Below are positions 1 through 11,988 of a DNA stretch of 64,000 bases, piece by piece. Each line of letters opens with the position of its first letter. Within the stretch, counting starts at the first letter, position 1. The DNA lies in NCBI GenBank assembly GCA_023014485.1, contig JAJOZX010003208.1:58501-122500 (forward strand), given 5' to 3'. Position numbers and translations under genes: made by a program. A model generated the notes under the pieces. The model saw only the letters and a list, made by a program, of their open reading frames with translations. It did not search any database and had not been told where the DNA came from. This DNA is from Bathynomus jamesi. Lineage: Eukaryota > Arthropoda > Malacostraca > Isopoda > Cirolanidae.

Positions 1-1990
1 GTCTGTGTACCAACAATTGTTTTACATTGTGAAAATCTCTCATCCAGAATTCTTTTCTCATCCTCATATTCTTTTACATTTGTATATTGACACTTTATGT
101 TTGGGATCATTTCATTTGCAAATTTGTAAAGCTGTAATGGGGTAAGAATATGGTCATCATATGTCCGCTGCAGACTTGCTTTGCGGGCTAATCATTTTAC
201 AGTGCCTTCAACACCGTCACAAGGACCTTTTCCATGCCTAGTAGCAAAAAAGTGCCATTCGGCCTCAATATTAGAATCTTTCTTATGATGATAAAGATTA
301 ATAAAATTTTTTCCTATTTTTATACTGTCCAGCACATCCACCAGAGAAACATATGATTTTGCTGGGATTGGTGATGTTCTCTTTAATGTAGTTTATTAAG
401 TATTTTTGAAACAGGTGTACTGCTACCGTGTCATGAACAATGCATTCTGAAATGATCACGAAACTTTTGTGTGCAATGTTATCCCTTGTTCCATCCATGT
501 AATACATCACAAAGGGATGTATGGTAGCCATAAAATTATTCCAGTGAAAGCTTTGCACTTCATCTTGCATTACAAAGGAATAGTTTTCTGCAAAGTTACC
601 AATGACTAAAATTTCACCTTATTTAAGAGATTCCTTTAAGGTGCGAGAGTGAGAAGATTGCATTTTAGCGATAAAATCATGCCGTTGGTACAATTTCAAT
701 GTCGATGTGAAAGTTTCGATGAATTCGTCAACATTCAGTTGCATGGATTCGAGAGATGAACGGTCAGTGGTTGTCCATTTCTTAAACTCGACAAAATCTA
801 TTTGATGATCATCAAGTACCTTTTGAATGATACATCTAATTTCTGTGAAATCGCGACAGTTTTGGCAAGCACCTAGATGACAAGATGCATTTGGTGAAGA
901 ACATTGGATCCAATTTATCCAATCCCTTGGATGATCAATTTTGTAGTCTATCTTCGAATAATTTGTTTAATCTAGCCCTAACATTCACCAATTTCATATT
1001 CTGATGAATGGTACAAACACACACCGAATGTGTTCCTGCAGAACCTGCCAACACATTGTTTCGGTCGAAGTTCAGCAAATTTACTGAACCCTACTTTAGC
1101 AGCAGGATTCCTTTCTTTGAACAGTTGGTAAGCTTCTTTCAAGTTGCACAGGATTAATTGTTTTTGGAAATGTTTCCATTAACAACTAAGCTTATGCAAT
1201 CTTTCCTACCTGGCATAATTCTACTAACTTCAGAAAGATAGAAGGAAATGATGTTGTCAGTCACATTCTGTTCTAATCTTTTCCCAAACTTTGGGTTAGG
1301 GTCAGAGATAATGCCCTCTTCTTCAAATACCTTTCTAGCCACAGATGCCATATATATAGTTGTGTCAAATTGTGGCAATTTTCCGCAGGCTCCAGCTACT
1401 TGGTAATACAGTGAGTATTTTGATTTTTTCACTCCTTAAATAAGATACCGATTTAAACTTCTCTAAGTTGATCCATGATTTCATCAAAATAATTTTCTTT
1501 TGGTTGAATTGAACTTGTGCTTGGTTCTTCTAAACTAATGGGTGAGCCTTTTAAATGTTCAAATTTTGCTTTCACACGATGTTAATCTGCTGATCTTCTT
1601 CTGTGCATAGGATTTTCTTGATTGCAGTTTGTCAACTTTTAGTGGGGATTCACCCACTGCTTGCAACGATTCATTGAGAAAACATGCTTCATGTTCTTTT
1701 GATTCAGCTGGTGATTCATCTGTGGACATCTCGATTTCAGATTGCGATGATGTAGGATCATCGCTAGTTGATGAAGTTTCAGGAGTCACCTTATTCTTCG
1801 CCATTTGCTCTAATTTCTCTCGGCATTGTTTGCAGAGTCTATGGTCTTTGGAAAGATTCATAGATGGTAGCCTTTTCAGAATAAAAGTAGAGACAATATG
1901 TAGATCCTTCATTCTTCTACTTCCCTTGTGACATTCCAGTGGATCTGCACATTTCAATTTCAACTTTTGGCGATCAAATCCATTGACTGG
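1..1990 (-). pseudogene. decayed gene of an uncharacterised repeated family (possibly transposon-derived)
   Basis: Read on the minus strand, successive frames give one collinear protein that enters near 1985 and runs off the window at 1. It starts with a Cys-rich block (CADPLECHK...CKQC, near 1950-1850), then a Ser/Glu/Asp-rich linker. Next come MPGRKDCISLV (near 1220), KFAELRPK (near 1080), a Cys/His patch CVCTIHQNMKL (near 1010), GEILVIGNFAENYSFVMQDE (near 590), a segment ending CFSGGCAGQYKNRK (near 310) and EAEWHFFATRHGKGPCDGV (near 240). At least three frameshifts and stops break it, near 1560, 1430 and 1060. I recall similar multi-copy predicted proteins in arthropods and cnidarians, without a function. 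The separated Asp residues would suit an RNase H-like transposase, but that is inference. Confidence 0.6.
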
Positions 1991-2156
1991 ACTCCATTAT
2001 GAGCCAATAAAATGAATATATATCTATAATTTAGTGCAGGCCTATGAATTTAATACTAAAATAGCATACTACCAATTCCTAAAAAAATAAACAAGAATAT
2101 AATAGTAGTAATACAATATAATATAATAGCTCTGAAAAAATATGGATTATATTTTT

Positions 2157-2745
2157 GGGTCATTCCATGTGAAAGACACTTTTTGACCATTTTGGGCATG
2201 ACCGTCACCGATTTCCTTGAAAAAATTTTGTATGGAGGGCTATGTGAGATATGGCCAGAAAATAATTTTCAGAAATGGTCTCATTGGAATGGATATAACT
2301 TTTTTATTATGTCTTGGCCAGTTATGAAGCTTTCAGAGGTTGTTAACCACAATGGATGGCATCCAAAAATAATTTTTATTTAAAAATCAGAGATGGGCGT
2401 TTTTTTTTATAAAGGTCAAATGTCAAGGTCATCTTCAAACTTTAATTTTGAGGATTTTCTGTTTAATAAAAGTGAGAGAGCTTTCTTTTCTTTAATTTGA
2501 CACCAAAGCCACTTTTCTATCTTTACTGGCTCCCGAGATACATGCATTTGAAAAATGGCACTCGGGCTAGAGTGCCAATATTTTGCGACCCCAGAACATG
2601 AGTGCCAGGGGTCAGCCAGGTCTGAAAATTATTTTCTGGACATATCTCAGATAGCCCTCCATACAAAAAAAATTTCAATGAAATCGGTGACGGTCATGCC
2701 CAGAATGGTTAAAAAGTGTTTGATTTCACATGTAATGACCCTACA
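2157..2745. repeat. foldback element with ~120-bp inverted arms
   Basis: The sequence 2157-2276 returns in inverted orientation at 2621-2745, with scattered mismatches. The spacer is about 345 bp. Both arms contain the run GACCGTCACCGATTTC or its complement. No transposase is encoded. It could be a MITE-like foldback or the two ends of an internally deleted DNA transposon. The superfamily cannot be assigned because no clear target duplication is seen. Confidence 0.65.
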
Positions 2746-2872
2746 TCCCTTTCACAACGGACATAATATGACCGTTTCCAAAAGGTGCAAAGTTCAATTC
2801 ACTTTGTTTTCAAAAGGGTCTAAATCCACAAATCCACCAACAGCGCCCTCTACAAACTACAATGTTAGTATA

Positions 2873-3791
2873 GGGTGTCCATAAATGATTACCCTGATTA
2901 GAGCATGCTATAACTTTTAAATAAACACTCGTATTCAAACACACAGTTTTAATCATAAGTAGATAAACATACAAAGTTTTGATACATAGTTAATGAACTT
3001 AATAAGCTTCCACATGTGCACCCCTAGTGGCACGTAAAATGTCTAAACGGTATTCACACTCACGCCACACATTTTCCAACATTTGTGGGTTAACTGTTGC
3101 AATTACATCCGTAATGCGTTCTCGCAATGTCCTGATATCTGGAACAACTGTCGCATAAACCAAATCTTTAACATGACCCCAGAGAAAGAAATCCAGTGGG
3201 GTAATGTCTGGTGATCTTGGGGGGCCATGGGATTGGCCCGTCCCTGCCAATCCATCGATTTGGAAATGTTGCGTCGAGAGTTTCACGAACAACATGCGCC
3301 CAATGAGGGGGTGCCCCATCTTGTTGGATGACAGTTGGCTGCCTGTCCTGCAGCTGGGGGATGGCGTAATTGGTGAGCATATCCAGGTACACAGTTGCGG
3401 AAACAGTGTTCTCAGTGTTTCCACCGTCCCATCGGAAACTGATGGTCTACCACTGCTCTTTTCCTTTTCCAAGTTTCCAAGAATTTTTTCATCCACGACT
3501 TAATTAACTGCACATCAGGTGGATTATTTCCATACTTTGTTCTGAACCTTCGCTGAACACTGACAGGAGATTTTGTTTCTGCAAGCCACAACACATTGTG
3601 CCTTCTCTGTCACAGACGCCATCTTAATTGAACAGCTACTAGCGCTCATAGCGGCGAATGCGGTAGAGGAAACACACCAGCACAGAAACTCTATGCGTGT
3701 ACGAGATCACCTGTAAAAAGAAAACGGATGTAAGATTCGTCATTAAAACATGAGAGCATACTGTTTTCAGGGTAAACATTTATGAACACTT
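2873..3791 (-). mobile_element. internally deleted Tc1/mariner element (DD41D-like) with DUF4817-type N-terminus
   Basis: Terminal inverted repeats read GGGTGTCCATAAATG at the left and AGTGTTCATAAATG (complement) at the right. The minus strand starts with a DUF4817-like helix-turn-helix region (LAETKSPVSVQRRFRTKYG, near 3580), then SSGRPSVSDGTVETLR. It jumps straight to the C-terminal catalytic half: [15 protein letters not shown] (near 3320) and FPNRWIGRDGPIPWPP. The middle of the transposase, with the first catalytic Asp (expected as SDEA), is missing, and there are frameshifts. At 0.9 kb it is a non-autonomous deletion derivative. Confidence 0.8.
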
Positions 3792-3799
3792 GTTACTGT

Positions 3800-4288
3800 A
3801 GTTCCACGCTCTAGATAATGTTCAGGGTTATCATCATCATTATTTGTATTCTGACATGCTTCGGAATGAGCTATAGCAAGCAATTCGCACAAAACGGAGG
3901 GAGATTGTCGGAAGGTGTTATTCTTTTACACGACAATGCACGTCCTCATACCGCTGCACAGACTAGAAAATGCCTTCAAAAACTTAAATTTGAAGTTTTC
4001 GACCATCCAGCCTACAGTCCAGACCTGGTACCGTCGGATTTTTATCTGTTTGGACCACTAAAAGACGCTTTGAGAGATCAGCGATTCCAAAGCGATGATG
4101 ACCTGAAGGAGGCGGTGCATGACTGGCTACGCACACAGCCAAAAACATTCTTTTGTGATGGCATTAGGAAGCTTATAGATCGCTGGACTAAGTGTATTGA
4201 GAAACAGGGAGACTATGTTGAGAAGTGATGTGTTTATAATGTATCAGATGTGAAAATAAAAAGTGCGGATACTTATTGAATTACCCTC

Positions 4289-4289
<1 letters not shown>
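3800..4289 (+). pseudogene. 3' end of a DD34D mariner transposase
   Basis: The frame 3818-4228 carries LLHDNARPHTA (second catalytic Asp) and YSPDLVPSDFYLF (third catalytic Asp). The two Asp residues are 34 residues apart, the DD34D signature of classical mariner. The C-terminus RWTKCIEKQGDYVEK is typical of the family. The first ~30 residues are hydrophobic junk read from the flank, so the N-terminal ~200 residues and first Asp are lost. The 3' terminal sequence ends near 4289 in TTACCCTCG and runs into a GT/TA repeat. It lies tail-to-end against the DD41D derivative, and no left terminus is visible. Confidence 0.85.

Positions 4290-4302
<13 letters not shown>

Positions 4303-4324
<22 letters not shown>
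4303..4324. repeat. (TA)n microsatellite
   Basis: Short TA run directly between the mariner 3' end and the following SINE relic. Confidence 0.9.
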
Positions 4325-4620
4325 CCGATAACGGCAAGCGGCGCGCAACTAACCTAGCTGTTCATCCTTCCACCCAATAAAATTGTTTGACCAGTATATA
4401 AATGGGTACCCTGGGTAACTTAGTGGTTAAGACGCTGAGCTGCTGATTGTGAGGTCGTGAGATCGAGTCCGGGTGAAGACTGTAATTTCTGACCGCCCAT
4501 GTTGGGCCGTGGTTCGGATTCCTCGTTAAGTTGAAGGTCTAAGGTGAGCAACACGTTTGACCTTCGTCAAAATGAACAATTCGGGCGGAAGCAAAACTAA
4601 GGTTTACAAGGTGTATAATT
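4325..4620 (+). mobile_element. degenerate dimeric tRNA-derived SINE
   Basis: It matches the better copies at 38441 and 54162. The first tRNA-like monomer is reduced to its 3' part (GGCGCGCA...CTAGCTGTTCATCC). The second keeps an A-box-like TTAGTGGTTAAGACGC and a B-box-like GAGATCGAGTCC. The tail matches GACCTTCGTCAAAATGAAC and GGGCGGAAGC. It also has an extra insertion around 4470-4500. Confidence 0.75.
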
Positions 4621-4940
4621 ATATACTATCATAACTCTTTTAACTAAGAAGCGAAGCCTCGCGCCAAAGGATTTTCGTTTAACGGACATGAACAAAATAT
4701 TTATTTAATAAATACTGTATAATAGTAAGTATAGTCCATTCAAGAAAAAAAAATCAATCAAACATTAGTGAAAAAGAACCGGATAAAGTCCGCGCCATCT
4801 TTGTTGTTTACGTCCTCTAAGCCAATCAGCGATCCTCTCGAAAGTATACAGTAGCCCGCCAAGATTCGTGTCAGTTGTGTCACGATAGGTCTCTTCATAT
4901 TCGCTGTCTACGTGTGTTTTGTGAACATTTTATGCACATC

Positions 4941-5915
4941 ATGTCTGGAAAACGGCTTGCAAGTGAGTGTGTTGGTAAACCAGCCAAGGTGCCCAGGAAA
5001 GTCATTAGTATGGACGTGAAAATAAAAGTGATACGAAGGGTTGATGCAGGCGAGCGTCAGGTCGATGTGGGTCAGTCGCTTGGCTTGGCTTGGCTTGGCT
5101 TGGCTTGGCTTCCTCTACTGTTAAAACGATACTCGATAACAGTGAGAAGATAAAAAGAACCAGCCAGTCTACCACATCTTTAGTTGCAATGAAGGTTTCC
5201 CGCACAAGGAATAAGCTGCTGGAAACGATGGAGCCGACTGAGCATGTGGGTGGAAGACCAGAACCAGCGCCACATGCCCTTAATCCAGCTTATCATTATG
5301 GAGAAGGCAAGAAGCCTTCTTACCTACCTATAGGAGCAAGAAGGTGAGGGATCTTCATTGGAAACTTTCACGGCCAGTCGAGGCTGGTTTGAGAAATTTA
5401 AACGTTACAGCAACCTGTACAGCATCCGTATTACAGGCGAAGCTGCAAGTGCTGACGAACAGGCTGCCCATGATTACCCAAACACATTTAAACAGATCGT
5501 CCAGCAAAGCACTACCCACCAGAGTTCGTTTTTAATGTGGACAAGACGGGCTTGTACTGGAAACTAATGCAGTCTCGCACATTCATCTCACGAGATGAGG
5601 CATTAATCTGGCTTCAAAGTAGCGAAGGACCGACTGACACTTCTGCTGGGCGGTAGTGCGTCGGGGGATTTTAAACTCAAGTCTATGCTCGTGTACCACT
5701 CCGAGACAGCGCGAGCACTTAAGGGCTTGTCAAAAGAGCACCTGCCTGTTGTTTGGCGGGCAAACAAGAAGGCCTGGATGACGAGGAAATTGTTCCAGCA
5801 GTGGTTTACCTCCTATTTTTGTCCTGCTGTAAAGCAGTACTGCGAGAAAAAACCTCGAACCCAAAGCTTTGTTGGTGATGGATAATGTTCCTGGCCACCC
5901 ACAGCACCTAGACAG
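4941..5915 (+). pseudogene. pogo/Tigger-like transposase (CENP-B helix-turn-helix plus DDE)
   Basis: From the ATG at 4941 the protein starts MSGKRLASECVGKPAKVPRK, then a CENP-B-like helix-turn-helix (IKVIRRVDAGERQVDVGQSL...SSTVKTILDNSEKIK). A second DNA-binding block follows in other frames (GWFEKFKRYSNLYSIRITGE, near 5390). The start of the DDE domain is at FNVDKTGLYWK (near 5530), and VMDNVPGHP (near 5880) carries the second catalytic Asp. Several frameshifts and stops disrupt it. A GGCTT pentamer expansion at 5077-5108 falls inside the helix-turn-helix. The last third is missing because the reading stops against the hAT terminus at 5924. Confidence 0.8.
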
Positions 5916-5923
5916 CTTAAGGA

Positions 5924-7327
5924 TAGGGGTGTACCGGATATGATATTCGGCCGGATATTCGGCCGGATATTGCGAAATATCCGGTATCCGGCCGGATATA
6001 GGCCAAGACAGAAAATTAACACCTGTATGAAAATCTGCCATAATATGATAACACATTACAAATAATATTTTATATAAAAAAAAAAATGGAAAGCCCTCCA
6101 GGGCGCACACCCTAAACCAGTCCAGCAACACTGTTTATATTAAATCAACACACTACTGATGACAAGAATAAATAAAACATCTGTCCATCCTTAACAATTA
6201 CAGTTCTAATAATATAATCAGAACTTTTCATAAAAACGTCTAGGCGTTAAATTTTTTTAAAAGAGTAAAATATTGCTAGACCGCTGCACTTGCTTTCCAT
6301 TCTTTTTTCTCCTTTTTCCCTTTATTTTCAAAACATTACAAGCTTGACAAATGTAAAACAATACATTGAATACAATATAAAATGCCTGGAATGAAATCAA
6401 TGAATGGAGGGCAGTATTGTGTAGGTCAGATGCCGCCATTCAGCCTGGAGGTCTTCAGAATAAAAAAAAACTCAACAACAGTGATTTAGAACTTTTTTCC
6501 GTTGTGGTGCAGAAACAAGAGCATTTCTCCTCTTTTAGGCAATATTCGGGATCGTCTCGCTTCATAGATGTTTCCATATTCAGAAAACATTCTGAAAATA
6601 GAGAGGATGCGGGTGTGCAGAGAAGCTTTGAAACAATAGTTTTAAGGAGAGGAAATCGGTCCTCCCGCTTCCAAATTTGAACTGGACAGCGTTTCCTATC
6701 TACAAGAGGTTCAGATGCATATCGGTCTAACTCCCCTGCAATCAGTAGAACATGAGCAGTCTTTTTTTCAACCTTTCTTCTCTTGTAACTTACTTCCCCA
6801 GATTGCCTACTTTTGTGATCTCCATGAAACACGCTTCAAGAATGTTCTCTTCGTCTTTCCTCTTTCGCATAGGAGAACTCGAATTTGAGCTTCTTTCGCT
6901 TCCACTTTCATTTTCATTAGAATCATTACCATCTTCGTCATTTTCAATACCTATGACTTCTTCAATCAGCCAGGATTTAGCCTGCTCTTTTTGATCTTGT
7001 TGAAAGAAAGCTAACTTATACCGCGGATCTATTGCAGTCGCAGTCACATAAGCCCTGTTTAATAATTCCCGGTAAATTTTACGTTAAAAATTATTTTTAT
7101 AAAAAAATATTAAAAAGGTTTAATAATTTTTGCATGTCAAGTAGAAAAATCATACTCTTTCGTTAAATGTTGATAAAATTTGAGTTATTTAATATTTTAG
7201 TCTGAAAACTTGTTTGCATATAGATAAATACATATGTTTTATTGTGTAGAAGTTTTATTAAAATTAAATGACAAATGTTGATTCTATAGCCTTTTTAAAA
7301 TGTAGCTTTTTTTTATGGCACACCCGT

Positions 7328-7329
<2 letters not shown>
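5924..7329 (-). mobile_element. decayed hAT element
   Basis: The left end reads TAGGGGTGTACCGGATA followed by repeated GGATATTCGGCC units (5935-6000), the subterminal repetition seen in hAT elements. The minus strand between 7047 and 6455 encodes the hAT C-terminus in pieces: TAIDPRYKLAFF (near 7030), GELDRYASEPLVDRKRCPV (near 6740), FPLLKTIVSKLLCTPASS and the dimerisation-region remnant RSRILPKR. Stops and shifts are frequent. The right boundary is uncertain; GGCACACCCG at 7318-7327 is the best match to the left terminus. No 8-bp duplication was found. Confidence 0.7.

Positions 7330-7387
<58 letters not shown>
7329..7387. repeat. (TA)n microsatellite
   Basis: TA array with one phase break, separating the hAT remnant from the next SINE. 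Confidence 0.95.
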
Positions 7388-7389
<2 letters not shown>

Positions 7390-7520
7390 CCTTCGTTGGT
7401 TTTGCTTCCGCCCAAATTGTTCATTCTGACGAAGGTCAAGCCTGCCATCAGCGGGTCTCGATCACGGGGCCGATGGATTCGTAGTCAGCGACGGTAACCA
7501 GTGCACTACCGAAGCGCCGC

Positions 7521-7521
<1 letters not shown>
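7388..7521 (-). mobile_element. dimeric tRNA SINE with internal deletion
   Basis: It has the 3' tail (complement of GGCGGAAGC...AACCTTCG) and the first tRNA-like monomer (complement of GGTTACCGTCGCTGACTACG, with the B-box-like GATCGAGACCCG). The second monomer and the linker between them are missing, so the join near 7440 is a clean internal deletion. Both sides are (TA)n. Confidence 0.8.

Positions 7522-7584
<63 letters not shown>
7522..7584. repeat. (TA)n microsatellite
   Basis: About 60 bp of almost pure TA, on the 5' side of the reversed SINE. Confidence 0.95.
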
Positions 7585-7587
<3 letters not shown>

Positions 7588-7844
7588 GGCCCTGCAAGGT
7601 TCGAGATTCGATTTGATTCGTTAGCTTTGGCTCCGATTCGATATTTTCGAATGTCCATTGAGTCCAGTAGACAACATCAGTGTTGTTGTTTTGAACAGGG
7701 TTGGTAATTTTTTTATTATAAAAAGAAATTTTAAAATCAGATTTGATTTTCTTCTCCATGTTCGAGATACACTGAAACAAGTCAATAAAGATCCTTTTCA
7801 TTCCTATAAGTTCCTGTAGCACTAATAACGTGAAAATTTTAACG
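7585..7844. repeat. possible hAT terminus with GATTCGA subterminal repeats
   Basis: TAGGGCCCTGCAAGGTTCGA is followed by several GATTCGA/GATTTGATTCG units up to 7650, a composition typical of hAT ends. A similar GATTCGA cluster lies at 12965-13010. The two could be the ends of one older element split by later insertions, but no transposase or target duplication supports this. Confidence 0.3.
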
Positions 7845-8646
7845 GAGAGCTAGTTTCTGAAAACAAGCAAATGGCTACCTTGCTAAACGAATTTTTTACG
7901 TCAGTTTTTACTATATAGAAGATGTAACGAAAATCCCTAGGGTCAATCGGTCATAGACATAATACCTTTTGATAATGGTAATACTTTGGATAATATTGTG
8001 GTTAGTGAAAAAGGTAATGCGCTATATTGCTAAAATGAAAATGCGTAAATCACCGGGGCCAGATTCCATATATCCCATACAACTAAAAGAATTAAAAGAA
8101 AGCATTGTTGTGCCGCTAACAAAGATTTTTAATGCGTCTATTTTTGAGGGGGTGCGTACAAGATAATTTCAAGATAGCAAACGTAACAGCTATCTTTAAG
8201 AAAGGCGACAAAGGTGCGGCGGGAAATTATAGGCCAATCAGTTTGACGTCTGTTGTAGGTAAGCTACTGGAATCAATAATTAGGGATCGTATAGTCGAAC
8301 ACTTAGAATTGCATAACTTGGTTAGAAATACGCAGCACGGTTTTAGGCGAAACAAATCTTGCTTAACTAATCTTTTAGAATTTTTTCAAAGCGTGGTTGA
8401 AGTTTACGATACTCATCGGGTGGTTGATGTAGTGTATTTAGATTTTCAAAAAGCGTTTGACACCGTACCGCACAAAAGACTCAGTGGAAAAACTAAGGCT
8501 CATGGAATCAGGGGTGTAATAATAAATTGGCTAGAAGAGTGGTTGCGAGATAGGGAACAGAGGGTGGTCGTTGATGGAGGGGAGTCGTTTTGGGCAAGTG
8601 TAGCGAGCGGGGCTCCTCAGGGTTCTGTATTGGGCCCCTTGCTTTT
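7845..8646 (+). pseudogene. non-LTR retrotransposon (CR1/L2-like) reverse transcriptase, 5' part
   Basis: A 5'-truncated pol frame: KQMATLLNEFFTSVF (near 7870), MRKSPGPDSIYPIQLKEL (8040), then one frameshift into VTAIFKKGDKGAAGNYRPIS (8187), LESIIRDRIVEHLE, NTQHGFRRNKSCLTNLLEF (8328), VYLDFQKAFDTVPHKRL (8436, first catalytic Asp motif) and SGAPQGSVLGPLLFLIY (8606). It stops being collinear at 8646, where a (TA)n array begins, and resumes at 9394. No endonuclease domain or ORF1 is present, so it was truncated before this interruption. Confidence 0.9.
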
Positions 8647-8653
8647 TCTTATT

Positions 8654-8705
<52 letters not shown>
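8647..8705. repeat. (TA)n array inside a LINE coding sequence
   Basis: It grows out of the TATATA that encodes Tyr-Ile in the reverse transcriptase, and abuts the inserted mariner derivative on the right. Confidence 0.95.
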
Positions 8706-10269
<1,564 letters not shown>

Positions 10270-10737
10270 CAGGGCCGTAGGCAAGGGGGGGCGATAGGGG
10301 CAGTCGCCCCTCCCCCTCAGGCGTGACCTAGCTGGCCACCCCTGTATTAGTACATACATTTTATCTGTTTACTTGCCAAAAAGCACGGCGATTGAATTTT
10401 TTAGTGACTTATTAATTTATTACTAATATATTGATACATTTTTTATATTGAAATATTATCGGTAGTGTAGTCAGTGTGCAGTGTAGTATTTACCATTACC
10501 ATAATGTACTTCATTGTCATTTTAGCTAGATTATTTTCAAAACTCCAATGTTTGTACAATACAATGGTGTGATGAAAAATATTTCTAATACAATGATGTG
10601 TGTATAACTGTATATAAAAGATGGGTTTATCTAAATGGTGATTCTATTACAACATAATTAGGAGATTACTCTATGATTATTACTAAGCGTCTAAAATTCC
10701 CCCCCCCCCCATAAGGAAAATCCTGGCTACGGCCCTG
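10270..10737. mobile_element. hAT-type MITE with perfect 8-bp target duplication
   Basis: Terminal inverted repeats CAGGGCCGTAGGCAAGG (left) and CAGGGCCGTAGCCAGGA (right, complement). The 8-bp duplication AGTTGTCT flanks it at 10262-10269 and 10738-10745. Length is 468 bp and no transposase is encoded. A C-homopolymer of about 12 lies at 10699-10710. It was inserted downstream of, or into, the LINE 3' region. Confidence 0.95.
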
Positions 10738-10937
10738 AGTTGTCTTCGAGGTTGGATAAGAAATTGCACCTTTGCAATATGAGGAAGGTGCCAGTTTGTG
10801 AGTATATCTAAGATTTATTCTAGGCCTAGAGTGCAATAGCTGTTGCAATGAGCACCGTGTGAGTACAAGTAAACCAAGGGACACTTGGGTTAGGCTAACA
10901 ATTAAAAGAGGATTCTTACTATATTACGATAATAATT

Positions 10938-10990
<53 letters not shown>
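10938..10990. repeat. (TA)n microsatellite
   Basis: Left flank of the Tc1 derivative; the element starts with the first base after the array. Confidence 0.95.
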
Positions 10991-10992
<2 letters not shown>

Positions 10993-11951
10993 CACACCGG
11001 ACAAAAAATTAGTCACCCCTAATAGCACCGATAGTAGGAAGTTCAAGGTCACACAGAGGGCGCTGATGTAGCATTGGTAAGTGACAAGTAGCGGTGACGT
11101 AGCACACAGGATCAGATCTGTTTCGTGAGGTGGTGAAGAACAAAGTGTGTGTTGGATATAGTCTGCAAAATGGGTCGTGAGGCAGACGTTACTCAGTGGC
11201 AAAAAGGAGCCATCGTGTTTGGCAGAGCCCACGGACACAAAATGTCTGAAGTAGCCCAATTTGTTGGTGTGTCAACGCGTACTGTCCAGCGAGTTTACAA
11301 AGAGTGGTGTAGTTCGCAATCAACTGACAATCGACGGCGTAACTGTGGCCGGAAAACAATTCTCGACAATAGGGGCCGCCGCCATGTTTCTCGTCTAGTA
11401 ACTGCAAATCGTTTTCAAACCAGAGAACAATTGCTCCAAGAAACCAATGAGGTTCTCCAGCGACCAATTTCCGAACGGACATTGCGACGAGAACTGCATG
11501 CGATGGACATCTGGAGCAGGGTACCACGGAAGAGGCCGCTGTTAACAGCAAGTCACAAATTGGCACGTTATAAATGGGCTCAGAGGCAAAAAACTGGACT
11601 GCGGCAGATTGGAAACGTGTAATTTGGTCCGATGAGTCCCGTTTTTGTTTGTTCTCCAATGATGGGAGGCGACGAGTACATCGCAGGTCCAATGAAGCCT
11701 TTAATCCTGAATGCGTCGAAGGTGTTGTTCAGGCTGGAAACAGAAAGTGAAGCGCAGGAATAGACACCCACGGACTCTGGCGGAACTTCGGGACCGGCTG
11801 ATGAACGAGTGGCAGCAAATCGATGTTCAGTACATGCACAACCTCGTAGAGTCTCTGCCTCGCCGGATTCGTGCGGTTATCAAGGCCAGAGGCGCCGTCA
11901 CACGTTATTAGGTACATTCTGAGAGGGGTGACTAATTTTTTGTCCGGTGTG

Positions 11952-11953
<2 letters not shown>
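10991..11953 (+). mobile_element. Tc1-like element, internally deleted
   Basis: Perfect terminal inverted repeats of at least 28 bp, beginning AGCACACCGGACAAAAAATT. The transposase frame starts at the ATG at 11170 (MGREADVTQWQKGAIVFGRA). Paired-like helix-turn-helix regions follow (VAQFVGVSTRTVQRVYKEW; PISERTLRRELHAMDIWSR). After a frameshift near 11580 the first catalytic motif IWSDESRF appears (11620). At about 11735 the frame jumps to the C-terminal TLAELRDRLMNEWQQIDVQY and VIKARGAVTRY. The second Asp and the final Glu are deleted. (TA)n flanks both ends. Confidence 0.92.

Positions 11954-11982
<29 letters not shown>
11954..11982. repeat. (TA)n microsatellite
   Basis: Right flank of the Tc1 derivative. 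Confidence 0.95.

Positions 11983-11988
<6 letters not shown>

Noticed and set aside
7448..7822. Frame rich in alternating Ile-Tyr
   Set aside because: The reading passes through a (TA)n array and a SINE on the minus strand; the Ile-Tyr run is a microsatellite translation.
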